From: JALYUM01 sp036688685
GTDB lineage: Bacteria; Pseudomonadota; Gammaproteobacteria; Burkholderiales; Burkholderiaceae_D
Assembly (NCBI RefSeq): GCF_036688685.1
Contig: NZ_JAQQPS010000026.1
Span: 1-64,000, forward strand
Direction: 5' to 3'
DNA: 64,000 nucleotides
The translations under genes and the position numbers were made by a program. Positions within the stretch are counted from its first letter, which is position 1. Each line of letters begins with the position of its first letter. Positions 47,115-55,123 of the stretch are shown piece by piece. The notes under the pieces are model-generated. The model did not search any database, had not been told where the DNA came from, and saw only the letters and a list, made by a program, of their open reading frames with translations.

Positions 47115-47897
47115 ATGGGTGTCGGACATGGTTTTTTACTGGCGGTCATGCTGTGGCCCGGCGCGAGCGCCGGCGCGGACCTGCCGGCCGCACCGGCGCC
47201 GGTGCGGCTGACCATTCTCACCGAGCATGCGCCGCCGGTCGGCATGCTGGAAGACGGCCATGCCAACGGCGCAGGTAACGTGGTGGGCAGCGGCAGCGAC
47301 AAGGTGCGCGAACTGATGGCCCGCGCCGGGGTGGCCTACAGCATCGAGCTGCAGCCCTGGAAGCGCGCCTACACGGCCGCGCTGACACGCGCTGACCACT
47401 GCGTGTTTTCCACCACCCGCTTGCCCGAGCGCGAAGCGCTGTTCAAATGGATCGGCCCGATCGATCGTACCGAATGGTTGCTGCTGGGACGCGCCGACCG
47501 GCACTATGCGTTGACCACCCTGGAAGATGCCCGCAAGCTGCGCATCGGCACTTATAACGGCGACGCGCGCGATACCTTCCTGCGCGAACGCGGTTTCAAC
47601 GTCGATCCGGCGCAGGACGACTTGACCAATCCACAAAAACTGTTATTAGGCCGCATCGACCTGTGGGCAGCCAGCCCGCGCCGCGGCAGCATGGTGCTGG
47701 AGCAAAACGGCTGGACCGCGAAGATTGTGCCGGTGCTGAGCATGAAGCAGGTCGACCTGTATCTCGCCTGCCATGTCTCGGTGCCGGACGCGCTGGTGGC
47801 GCGCATGAATGCGGCGGTCGAGGCGATGAACCGGGACGGGACCATGAAAAAGATCGATCGCAAGTACGACGCCTGGCAGGCGCCGAAAGCGAAATAG
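47115..47897 (+). CDS. Periplasmic solute-binding protein (family 3-like)
   Basis: 260 residues with a signal peptide (MGVGHGFLLAVMLWPGASA). The SBP_bac_3 features are VRLTILTEHAPPVGMLEDG, VAYSIELQPWKRAYTAALT, HCVFSTTRLPEREALFKWIGPI, LRIGTYNGDARDTFL and MNRDGTMKKIDRKYDAW. Stand-alone members of this type, with no permease nearby, are common in Oxalobacteraceae and are of unknown ligand. It lies 40 bp downstream of the GT4 gene. Confidence 0.85.
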   Translation: MGVGHGFLLAVMLWPGASAGADLPAAPAPVRLTILTEHAPPVGMLEDGHANGAGNVVGSGSDKVRELMARAGVAYSIELQPWKRAYTAALTRADHCVFSTTRLPEREALFKWIGPIDRTEWLLLGRADRHYALTTLEDARKLRIGTYNGDARDTFLRERGFNVDPAQDDLTNPQKLLLGRIDLWAASPRRGSMVLEQNGWTAKIVPVLSMKQVDLYLACHVSVPDALVARMNAAVEAMNRDGTMKKIDRKYDAWQAPKAK

Positions 47898-47900
47898 GCG

Positions 47901-49307
47901 CTAGGCCGACACTTCCTGCACCGACGCCAGCGCGTTCTGCGACAGTTTTTCGATCGCCCGCTTGAGCGCGTCAAAACATGCGGCATCGATGGCGGTGCCC
48001 ACCGTCTCGGCCATGATCTCCAGCGTTTTCGGCACCGGAATGGCCGCGCGGTAAGGCCGCTCGGCCGTGATCGCATCGAAAATGTCGGCGCAGGTAATGA
48101 TGCGCGTCTCCAGGCTGATCTGGTCGCCCGACAACCCGCGCGGATAGCCGCCGCCGTCGAGCCGCTCATGGTGCGCGGCTGCCACTTTGGCCAGCTCGGC
48201 AAACGCGTTGATGCGGCCCAGGATGGTTTCGGTGTAGCTGGCGTGCAGTTTGACTTCGGCCCATTCCTCGATATCGAGCTTGCCGGCCTTGTCCAGCACG
48301 CTGTTGCTCACGCCCAGCTTGCCCACGTCGTGCAGCAGCGCGCCGCGCTTGAGCCAGCGGCGCCGCTCCGGTGACAGCCCCATGGTTTCGGCGATCATGT
48401 CGGTGTACAGCGCCACCCGTTCGCTGTGCCCGCTGGTGTACGGGCTTTTCGAGTCGACCACCTGGCCAAAGGCAATCGCGATATCGTCCAGATAATCTTC
48501 GTCCAGCGCCACTTCGCGGCTGTCCGGCTCGAGCGCATGGACGGCCTCGGTCAGGTGGGGCGATTCGTAGGTGGCCCAAAACCCGGGGCTGGCGGCCACT
48601 TTCTGGAACGCGGCCACCAGGGCGGGGTCGAACCAGGTGCCGGCGCGGCTTTGCACTTCCTTCAGTGCGGCGGCGCGCCCGTCGGCGATGACGAACACGT
48701 CGATCACCTGGGCCAGCAGCGCAATGCGCGAGAACATCGGAATGGCGTCGCCGGCCAGTTTCTCGGGCTTGCCCTGGCCATTGTAGTGCTCGTCAAGGCT
48801 GTAGATGCCTTCGGCCACGGCTTCGGAAAAACGCAGCAGGCGCGCAATGTCGGCGCCGCGCTGGCAGCGGGTCGCAATCAGGCTTTGCGCAATTGCCGGA
48901 CCGTCGCGCAGGATGGTCAGCACGCTGCGGAACCGTTCGGCCAGGCCAGCTTTCAGGCCAGTGTGTTTTAAGACGAAGTGCAGTACCTGCGGCAGGCTGT
49001 CGCCCACCGTCTTGAAGTCGCGCTTGAAGTGGAGGTCGTCGGTCAGGTACAGCTCGCAGATGCGCGCCGCATTGCTCGAGCAACCCAGGTCCTTGAGCAG
49101 CAGCGTGTAATACAGGTCCCACATGGCGTCATCGGACAAGCCCAGTTCGCGGCCGACATGCATGCCGATCCAGCAACAGCGGATGCAGTGCCCTTCCGGC
49201 TGGCCCTCGGTGATATCGAGGGCATGGCTGAGCGCGGCGATCAGCTCGTTGAGGCGCAGCGCGCTGGCGCCCGGAAAGGCGGGAGGGGTAGAGTGAACAA
49301 TTTGCAT
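47901..49307 (-). CDS. HD-GYP domain phosphodiesterase
   Basis: 468 residues. The C-terminal HD-GYP domain has TSGHSERVALYTDMIAETMG, the HD pair in RGALLHDVGKLGVSN, AAHHERLDGGGYPRGLSGDQ (intact GYP) and TCADIFDAITAERPYR. The N-terminal 270 residues contain a Cys/His cluster (EGHCIRCCWIGMHVGREL) and a partial HD-like region (YYTLLLKDLGCSSNAARI). It should hydrolyse cyclic-di-GMP. Neither the regulator nor the ligand of the N-terminal part is known. It follows the KaiC-like gene on the same strand after 116 bp. Confidence 0.9.
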   Translation of the reverse strand: MQIVHSTPPAFPGASALRLNELIAALSHALDITEGQPEGHCIRCCWIGMHVGRELGLSDDAMWDLYYTLLLKDLGCSSNAARICELYLTDDLHFKRDFKTVGDSLPQVLHFVLKHTGLKAGLAERFRSVLTILRDGPAIAQSLIATRCQRGADIARLLRFSEAVAEGIYSLDEHYNGQGKPEKLAGDAIPMFSRIALLAQVIDVFVIADGRAAALKEVQSRAGTWFDPALVAAFQKVAASPGFWATYESPHLTEAVHALEPDSREVALDEDYLDDIAIAFGQVVDSKSPYTSGHSERVALYTDMIAETMGLSPERRRWLKRGALLHDVGKLGVSNSVLDKAGKLDIEEWAEVKLHASYTETILGRINAFAELAKVAAAHHERLDGGGYPRGLSGDQISLETRIITCADIFDAITAERPYRAAIPVPKTLEIMAETVGTAIDAACFDALKRAIEKLSQNALASVQEVSA

Positions 49308-49423
49308 GGAATGGTTAATTTCCTAGTCGCAATATCTTCATTCTACGCAGATGTTTCCTCGGTGTATTTTTGTTCGCCAAATAAGCTGCGAAGCTGCTAC
49401 AGCCAGCGGCATGATTTTGTTAC

Positions 49424-50869
49424 TCAGGAATGCCGTGGATGCCCGGTGAGGATGCCTTCGTAGTTTTCCAGGGTATCGCGCACGTGGATGCCGTCGTCGT
49501 TGATATCGAAAAAATGCAGCTGGTCGCTATGGGCACTGCCGCGCACTTTTACCACCGACAATACCCGGCGCAGGCGACCGTTCAGCTCGATATAGCGTTG
49601 CATCAGGATCGCATCGGCCAGGAAGGCGTTGCCGTAGGACGAAAAGCGCAGGTCGGTATAGCGGTCTTCGGTTTCGGCGGTCATCAGGACCGTCACGCCC
49701 AGGTAGGTCAGCGACGCCACCAGCCGGTACAGCGACTCGCGGAAATCTTCGCGGAACACGGACGCGAGCGCCATTTCAAAGCCGGACAGCGAATCGATGA
49801 CGACGCGCTTGGCTTTCATTTTGATGATCATTTCGATCAGGTCGTGCAGCACTTCGTCGAGCGACAAATCGAGCGTGCGCGTGTTGATGACGCCCACGCT
49901 GCCGGCCTCGACCAGGGCATCGAGCCGGTGGCTTTGCAGCTGGTTGGGACTTTTTTCGAATGCGGCAATGATGCCGGTCTCGCCGATCCGCGCGCCGGCT
50001 TCGAGGAACTGGGTGGACAGCACCGTTTTCCCTGAGCCGGACGGGCCGACCACCAGCAGCGAGTAGCCGGCCGGCAGGCCGCCGCCGATCAGGGCGTCGA
50101 GTTCCGGCGTACCCAGCGAGAGGCGGTCGGTCGGCTTGAAGCGCACCGGCGCGTTCAGCGCCGATTTCACCACCGCGCGCGGGAAAATCTGGATACCCTG
50201 GTCGTTGATGCGGAACGAATGCACCCCCAGGCTCTGCGCATGGCCACGCAATTTGACCACTTGAATCTTGCGCACCAGGGCGTCGCGGTGGACCAGTTGG
50301 GACAGCCAGATGATGCCGTCGGCCACGGTGAACACGGGGCTCGACTCGGCTTCCGGCGCCAGGTATTCGCCGATCAGGAAGGTGGTCGCCAGCCAGCTGG
50401 TCATCTGCATGCCGAGTTGCTGGACGAAGTGCTGCAAGCCGTCCGGCGCGGTATCGTTGACGCGCCCCGACTGCGCCACCGAGCGGAACGAATCGACGAA
50501 CACCAAACTGGGGCCGAAGGCGCGCACTTCTTCGGTGATGCGGGCCAGCACGCCGTCGAAGTTCCCGTCCAGCAGTTCGGCGGCCAGGTTGACGAACTTG
50601 ACCGACTCGCCAATTTTATCGGCGTCGAAAAACGGGAACTGCTGCTGGTAGCGCAGCATTTTGAGGGGCGGCTCGCCCAGCACCGTGAAGAAAAGCGCAC
50701 GCCGGGTCGGGCTGGCCAGGGAGAACATGATCTGGTGCGCCATGGTCGTCTTGCCGCTGCCGGGCGTGCCGGCCAACAGATTGAACGAAAACTCGGGCAC
50801 CCCGCCGCCCAGCAATTCGTCGAAGCCGGGAATGCCGGTGGCCAGCAGTTGAATATCTACTTTGTTCAT
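49424..50869 (-). CDS. KaiC-like double-domain RecA-superfamily ATPase
   Basis: 481 residues with two KaiC domains. The first (about 1-240) has GIPGFDELLGGG, Walker A AGTPGSGKTTM and Walker B LVFVDSF. The second (about 250-481) has GTPELDALIGGGLPAGYSL, Walker A VGPSGSGKTVL, Walker B RVVIDSLSGFEMAL and VVKVRGSAHS. Catalytic Glu dyads of cyanobacterial KaiC appear altered (LGEPP and FEKS), and the site matching Ser431/Thr432 reads Ala-Phe before LADAILMQ. It is likely a signalling ATPase without the clock phosphorylation cycle. No kaiA or kaiB is present. Confidence 0.88.
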   Translation of the reverse strand: MNKVDIQLLATGIPGFDELLGGGVPEFSFNLLAGTPGSGKTTMAHQIMFSLASPTRRALFFTVLGEPPLKMLRYQQQFPFFDADKIGESVKFVNLAAELLDGNFDGVLARITEEVRAFGPSLVFVDSFRSVAQSGRVNDTAPDGLQHFVQQLGMQMTSWLATTFLIGEYLAPEAESSPVFTVADGIIWLSQLVHRDALVRKIQVVKLRGHAQSLGVHSFRINDQGIQIFPRAVVKSALNAPVRFKPTDRLSLGTPELDALIGGGLPAGYSLLVVGPSGSGKTVLSTQFLEAGARIGETGIIAAFEKSPNQLQSHRLDALVEAGSVGVINTRTLDLSLDEVLHDLIEMIIKMKAKRVVIDSLSGFEMALASVFREDFRESLYRLVASLTYLGVTVLMTAETEDRYTDLRFSSYGNAFLADAILMQRYIELNGRLRRVLSVVKVRGSAHSDQLHFFDINDDGIHVRDTLENYEGILTGHPRHS

Positions 50870-51270
50870 TGTGGTGACTCCGGTACATCATCGACGGCGA
50901 GCGTCCCCCATGCGGTGAGGAGGATGCGATTGGTTACGAGTTCACCGATCAACAGGATCAGCGTGTCGGTGAAAAGATTGAGCAGTTCCAGGCTGACCTG
51001 TTCCGCCTCGGCCGGGTCGCGTGTGGCAAGGCCGGCGGCCAGGTGGTCGATCGCTTTTGCGTCGACATTGCTGGCAAGCCAGGGGTAAGCCGCCTGGCTC
51101 TGGTAGGCGCAGCGAAAAAACAGCGATTCAAAACCCAGCTCGCCGATGATCTTGCCGAGCGCCAGCGCCAGCGACTGCCATAGCACCAGGCTCGATTGCT
51201 GGCGCCGGTTGAGTGTGCGCATGGCACGGTCGCGCAGGTGGTGGCGCTGAAATGAGGGAGGGGCCGTCAT
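50866..51270 (-). CDS. Small unknown protein coupled to the KaiC-like gene
   Basis: 134 residues. An N-terminal basic part (HHLRDRAMRTLNRRQQ) is followed by helical stretches rich in Leu and Ala (SLALALGKIIGELGFESLFFRC, EQVSLELLNLFTDTLILLIGELVTNRILL). There is no signal peptide. The stop overlaps the KaiC-like ATG by 4 nt, and its own ATG lies 39 bp after the histidine kinase stop. It may be a partner or adaptor of the KaiC-like ATPase, inferred from context only. Confidence 0.75.
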   Translation of the reverse strand: MTAPPSFQRHHLRDRAMRTLNRRQQSSLVLWQSLALALGKIIGELGFESLFFRCAYQSQAAYPWLASNVDAKAIDHLAAGLATRDPAEAEQVSLELLNLFTDTLILLIGELVTNRILLTAWGTLAVDDVPESPQ

Positions 51271-51309
51271 GGGAAATTCCTGGCGATGGGTCGACTGGCG
51301 TGCTTGGGT

Positions 51310-52569
51310 TCAATCATGCGGCACGATCAAGGGCGCCGACGCGACCAGCGCCAGCAGGGTAGCCAGGTCGACCGGCTTCACCAGGTGCTGGTCGAAACCG
51401 GCCTCCATGGCCATCGTGCGGTCCTCGACCTGGCCGTAGCCGGACACGGCCACGCAAAACGGCGCCGTCAGTCCGGTACTGACGCGCATATTGCGCACCA
51501 GGTCGTAGCCGCTCATGCCGGGCAGGCCAATGTCGCACAGTAGCACGTCGAAGGCGCCCGAGCAGGCCAGGGCCAGACCGGTGACGCCATCGAACGCAGC
51601 CACCACCGTATGACCTTCGGAGCAGAGTACCATTTTCAGCATTTCGCTGGCGTCGACGTTGTCCTCGACCAGCAGGATGTGGCGCCCATGGCCTGGGATG
51701 GTGTCTGCCGGCCCCGGAACGTCCAGTTCGGCGGCGTCGTGCAGCGGCAGCATGACCGTGAACACGGTGCCGTGGCCGAGGCCCAGGCTGGACGCCGTGA
51801 CGCTGCCGCCGTGCATTTCAGTGACGTTGCGCACAATGTTCAGGCCAACGCCCAGGCCGCCCTCGGAGCGCGCCAGCGTGCGCGGTCCCTGCGAGAACAG
51901 GGCAAAAATAGTCGGCAGCACGTCGCTGGCGATGCCAGTGCCGTTGTCGATCACCTTGATCATCACGTTCTCGCCCAGCACCGAAGCGGACAGCACGATG
52001 CGCCCGCCGTTCTGCGTGAATTTGGATGCGTTGACCAGCAAATTGGAAAACACCTGGGCCAGGCGCACGGCATCGCCCGAAATCCAGAGGTCTTCCTCGG
52101 GCAAATTGAGGATCAGTTGCTGGCCGCGTTCCAGCAGGCGCGCCTGGACGGTTTCCAGCGCATTGTTGAGCTGGTCGGCAACGCGCAGCGGGCGCTTGTG
52201 CAGTTCGATCTTGCCGCTGCTGATGCGGGCGGCATCGAGCAGGTCGTCGAGCAGGCGCGCGAGCTGGCTTACCTGGCGGTCGATGATGGTCTTGATGTTG
52301 AGCAGTTCGGGCGAAGGATTGGGCATTTTGCCCAGCAGCGCGCTGGCCATGCCGATCGGCGCGAGCGGGTTGCGCAGCTCGTGCGCCAGCATGGCGAGAA
52401 ATTCGTTCTGGCGCCGGTGCGCTGCCTCGGCCTGGTCGCGCAGGTCTTCCGCGCCAAACGTCGCCAGCAGCAAGTTTTGATTGGCGCTGCGCAGGATGGC
52501 ATTTTGTTCGATCAGCGTGTCGTGGTCGCTGCCCGCCGGCCGCTCCGGCACGGGAATCTTGATCGGCAT
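51310..52569 (-). CDS. Cytoplasmic hybrid sensor histidine kinase / response regulator
   Basis: 419 residues without membrane segments. A short coiled N-terminus (about 1-50) leads to HisKA (NEFLAMLAHELRNPLAPIGM, phospho-His near 60). HATPase_c follows (DAVRLAQVFSNLLVNASKFT, VIDNGTGIASDVLP, SEGGLGVGLNIVRNV), then a receiver (about 290-412; HILLVEDNVDASEML, LLCDIGLPGMSGYDL, HLVKPVDLATL). It is the first gene of the KaiC-like operon, so it may sense or output through KaiC. Confidence 0.92.
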   Translation of the reverse strand: MPIKIPVPERPAGSDHDTLIEQNAILRSANQNLLLATFGAEDLRDQAEAAHRRQNEFLAMLAHELRNPLAPIGMASALLGKMPNPSPELLNIKTIIDRQVSQLARLLDDLLDAARISSGKIELHKRPLRVADQLNNALETVQARLLERGQQLILNLPEEDLWISGDAVRLAQVFSNLLVNASKFTQNGGRIVLSASVLGENVMIKVIDNGTGIASDVLPTIFALFSQGPRTLARSEGGLGVGLNIVRNVTEMHGGSVTASSLGLGHGTVFTVMLPLHDAAELDVPGPADTIPGHGRHILLVEDNVDASEMLKMVLCSEGHTVVAAFDGVTGLALACSGAFDVLLCDIGLPGMSGYDLVRNMRVSTGLTAPFCVAVSGYGQVEDRTMAMEAGFDQHLVKPVDLATLLALVASAPLIVPHD

Positions 52570-52959
52570 ACGCGTGGGATCCTTGGCAAAATGCCCAGAC
52601 CGTCGGTGCCCGTGAGGCGACGGTCCAGCGTCACTTCAAACTGATGGGTGCAACGTGGATATCTGGAACGCTGGTACGACGTGTTCAAGCAACGATTCTC
52701 CACAAGGAACGCCGTGCGGAGTGGCCTATTGCGCAGGATGAGGGTGACCGATGCAGGTCGCCGTTCCATGCAATGTAGTCATCATCATACTACGGGCATG
52801 TCCCTTCTGACGGTGTGGATAGAAAACAAAGTGACGTGAACCAACAGGCGGCGTCACATTCTTTTAACCGGGCCAGGTAACCGGGGCGCGGGTTGCATGT
52901 TGCCGCGGCCCCTTGCTGGTCTGCTAAGATCCGTACCCATCTCCGCACCGGATACCGTG
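52570..52959. promoter_or_regulatory. Gene-free divergent region between histidine kinase and leuE
   Basis: About 390 bp between two divergent genes. Frames here are short and have no family resemblance. The middle (about 52770-52870) is less GC-rich than its surroundings and probably holds both promoters, but no clear -35/-10 pair was identified. Confidence 0.4.
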
Positions 52960-53625
52960 ATGAATTCCTTCATGCTTGCCAGCTTTGGCGTTGTCGACTT
53001 CTGGACTTATTTCCTGGGCACGCTGTTCATCGTGCTGCTGCCAGGTCCAAACTCGCTGTACGTGCTCAGCATTGCGGCCCAGCGCGGCGTGCGCCAGGGT
53101 TATCTCGGCGCCTGCGGCGTGTTTCTCGGCGATTTTATATTAATGGTGCTGTCCGCCTGCGGCGCGGCCTCGGTGCTGAAAGCCAGTCCGATGCTGTTCA
53201 TGGCGGTCAAATATGTCGGGGCGGCCTATCTTGGCTGGATCGGCCTGCAAATGCTGCTCGGTTGCTGGCGCCGCCTGCGTGCGGGCCGCGATGCGGTGGC
53301 GACTGCGGTGCCGGTGGCGCGCGACAGCCATCCGTTCAACAAGGCGCTGGCGGTCAGCCTGATGAATCCGAAAGGGATCCTGTTCTTCATTTCGTTCTTC
53401 GTGCAGTTCGTCGATCCGCACTTTCATTCGTCGCTGCTGTCGTTCGCCATGCTGGGGCTGGTGTGTCAGGTTCTCAGTTTTACGTACCTGACCGTGCTGA
53501 TTTTCCTTGGCACACGGCTGGCGGCAGCGTTCCGGCGCCAGCGCCGCCTGTCGAATGGACTGGCGGCCGGCGTCGGCGCCATGTTCATGGGCTTTGGCGT
53601 GAAGCTGGCGACGGCGACGCTGTAG
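52960..53625 (+). CDS. leuE: LeuE/LysE-family amino-acid exporter
   Basis: 221 residues from ATG 52960. It closely follows E. coli LeuE in pattern: FWTYFLGTLFIVLLPGPNSLYVLS, RQGYLGACGVFLGDFILMVLSA, KALAVSLMNPKGILFFISFFVQFVD and VSFTYLTVLIF-like segments, with about six membrane helices. It exports leucine and related amino acids by proton antiport. Its downstream end runs into a truncated terminator arm at 53635. Confidence 0.92.
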   Translation: MNSFMLASFGVVDFWTYFLGTLFIVLLPGPNSLYVLSIAAQRGVRQGYLGACGVFLGDFILMVLSACGAASVLKASPMLFMAVKYVGAAYLGWIGLQMLLGCWRRLRAGRDAVATAVPVARDSHPFNKALAVSLMNPKGILFFISFFVQFVDPHFHSSLLSFAMLGLVCQVLSFTYLTVLIFLGTRLAAAFRRQRRLSNGLAAGVGAMFMGFGVKLATATL

Positions 53626-53634
53626 TGGCAAACG

Positions 53635-53661
53635 AAAAAACCCGGTAGCGCGCTAGAGCGC
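53635..53661 (+). terminator. Truncated terminator arm after leuE
   Basis: AAAAAACCCGGTAGCGC (53635-53651) plus a loop and GCGC are the left arm of a hairpin whose intact form lies at 55965. The right arm is replaced by the leader of the NlpC/P60-like gene, so the structure cannot fold into the full stem. It marks the left edge of the toxin-like island. Confidence 0.6.
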
Positions 53662-53723
53662 CGGCCAATTGACCCATGGCAACGCACGCCGGCACCGCCG
53701 TAGCAAAATCGCCTCTTCAACAA
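53659..53723 (+). repeat. Shared leader repeat, copy 1
   Basis: A 65-nt stretch that aligns without gaps to 54567-54631, 50 of 65 bases identical. It ends 11 nt before the ATG of the BPSL0067-like gene, and the AAGGAGG ribosome-binding site overlaps its last few bases. Possible roles are regulatory leader, recombination site or remnant of an older coding region; the substitutions lie mostly at every third base. Confidence 0.75.
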
Positions 53724-53734
53724 GGAGGCAAAAT

Positions 53735-54142
53735 ATGGCACACGTTTACCACGAAGTGAATTCGCTTGAAAAGCACGCCTTGATCGGTGATGGCAACTGC
53801 GTCGCGCTGGTCCAGAAGCTCACCAATGTTGGGCATACAAGCCAGTGGCGACCACAGGCACGCGTCATGGACAGCCTAAACATTGCCCCGGGAACGGTGA
53901 TTGCCACGTTTGAGGATGGCCGATATCCGAATCGCCATACCGGAAACCACGCAGCGTTCTATCTTTATTCCGGACCGAGGAGCATGAAAACAGGCAAGCC
54001 AGCGTATATTGTCGTGATGGATCAATGGACGGGAAAAGGCCAAGTCTCTGCGCGCAGCATCTACCCCAAGGCAAGGTCGCTGTCCATAGGCTTAACTTAT
54101 GACGATTCGGACAATGCTGAGATGTTTTACGTCGTCAATTGA
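53735..54142 (+). CDS. BPSL0067-family NlpC/P60-like putative peptidoglycan amidase
   Basis: 135 residues beginning MAHVYHEVNSLEKHALIGDG, with AAGGAGG upstream. The putative catalytic Cys is in DGNCVALVQ and the His in TGNHAAFYL, in the order of NlpC/P60 cysteine peptidases. The overall look is that of the BPSL0067 family, which includes type VI secretion amidase effectors. No signal peptide is visible, consistent with delivery by a secretion system rather than Sec. The next gene starts in its stop codon, as for an effector followed by its immunity gene. Confidence 0.8.
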   Translation: MAHVYHEVNSLEKHALIGDGNCVALVQKLTNVGHTSQWRPQARVMDSLNIAPGTVIATFEDGRYPNRHTGNHAAFYLYSGPRSMKTGKPAYIVVMDQWTGKGQVSARSIYPKARSLSIGLTYDDSDNAEMFYVVN

Positions 54143-54501
54143 AGTTCATCTCGCTACTCCTGCTGGCGGCGCCTCTGCATGCTGTCGAAATCCGATGCCC
54201 GGAACGGTGGGCGCCGGAAGGCTGGGGCGCGCAAGGCTCAGCACCAGGAGGTCGCGTGCGCGATGCTGGCGTGATCGTCGGCCCTCTCGAGAATCGTGGC
54301 GACCTGCGCGGCGCAGAGAAAAAAACTGAGGCGGGCTACGAGGTGCGCTTCGCCGGGCTGAATGATTACGCCGAGCCGCTAACCAAGTGGGCGTACTGCA
54401 GCTACGGACTCAATGCGCGGCTATTGCGGAAGCTGCCTGACGCCACGACTGAGTGCGTGGCTAAAGTGCGCCGCGCCAGTGCTGCAGTGGCATGCAAGTA
54501 A
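54139..54501 (+). CDS. Small secreted STY0301-like protein, candidate immunity partner
   Basis: 120 residues starting at TTG 54139, overlapping the upstream stop. The signal peptide is MKFISLLLLAAPLHA. The mature part has four cysteines (EIRCPERW, WAYCSYG, TTECVAK, VACK) that could form two disulfides, and matches my memory of STY0301-type periplasmic proteins that accompany such amidases. Periplasmic location fits protection of the producer's own cell wall. Function inferred from context. Confidence 0.65.
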   Translation: MKFISLLLLAAPLHAVEIRCPERWAPEGWGAQGSAPGGRVRDAGVIVGPLENRGDLRGAEKKTEAGYEVRFAGLNDYAEPLTKWAYCSYGLNARLLRKLPDATTECVAKVRRASAAVACK

Positions 54502-54566
54502 ATCACCGGCGCCCCGCCACCACTACTTCCAGCTTCGTCGCGGAGACTTTCATACGGCCAGTAAAT

Positions 54567-54631
54567 CGCCGACCAATTGATCCCCGCCAACGCGCGCCAG
54601 CGCCTTCGCAGCAGAATTGCCTGTCCAACAA
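54567..54631 (+). repeat. Shared leader repeat, copy 2
   Basis: Second copy of the 65-nt leader, 77 percent identical to 53659-53723. It ends 12 nt before the ATG of the second peptidoglycan-hydrolase gene, at the same offset as copy 1. Confidence 0.75.
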
Positions 54632-54643
54632 TTGGGGGCAATT

Positions 54644-55123
54644 ATGGGAATCTTCCAACCGAAAGATGGGCGCGGCTACTTCATGCTGCCACAGGCGCCG
54701 GAGGGCGCCGGTTACTACGGGTACGGGAATGTGGACGATGTGCCGGGCACAGGCCACCTGGGCCAGTTCGCGCATCCATCGTTGATGTCGCTGATCCTGT
54801 GGGTCGAGCAGCGCTGGCAAGCCACGGATCCGCGCAAGTTCGGCGTCGGCAACATCAGTCGCGCCGAGGGCGTGAAATTTCGCCCGCACGCCAAGCACAA
54901 GGACGGCCTGCAGGTTGACGTGCGCGCAGTAAGGAGCGATGGCAAGCATGTCGGCGTGCAGTGGAATCAGGCCGACTACGACCGCGACGCAACCGCGCGG
55001 CTGATTGCCATCTTCAATTCGCACGCGCTGGTCAAGAAAGTATTTTTCAACGACCGCAGGATACCAGGCGTATTCCCGCTGCAGAATCATGATAATCACT
55101 TCCATGTCGAGGTGCGCGCGTGA
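54644..55123 (+). CDS. LAS/MepA-like peptidoglycan metallopeptidase, candidate effector
   Basis: 159 residues from ATG 54644 (GGGGG just upstream). The zinc-site signatures of the LAS superfamily (MepA/M15/M74) are present: HKDGLQVD, i.e. His-x6-Asp (about 86-93), and the C-terminal HDNHFHVE with the HxH pair (about 150). Other blocks: GTGHLGQFAHPSLMSLI and RFGVGN-like KFGVGNISRAEG. It likely cleaves peptide cross-links in peptidoglycan. It has no signal peptide, unlike housekeeping MepA (about 270 aa), and is shorter, which suits a secreted effector. Confidence 0.78.
   Translation: MGIFQPKDGRGYFMLPQAPEGAGYYGYGNVDDVPGTGHLGQFAHPSLMSLILWVEQRWQATDPRKFGVGNISRAEGVKFRPHAKHKDGLQVDVRAVRSDGKHVGVQWNQADYDRDATARLIAIFNSHALVKKVFFNDRRIPGVFPLQNHDNHFHVEVRA

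Noticed and set aside
53635..53661. A functional rho-independent terminator directly after leuE
   Set aside because: Only the left arm is present; the complementary arm is replaced by the toxin-module leader, so it is reported as a broken terminator only.
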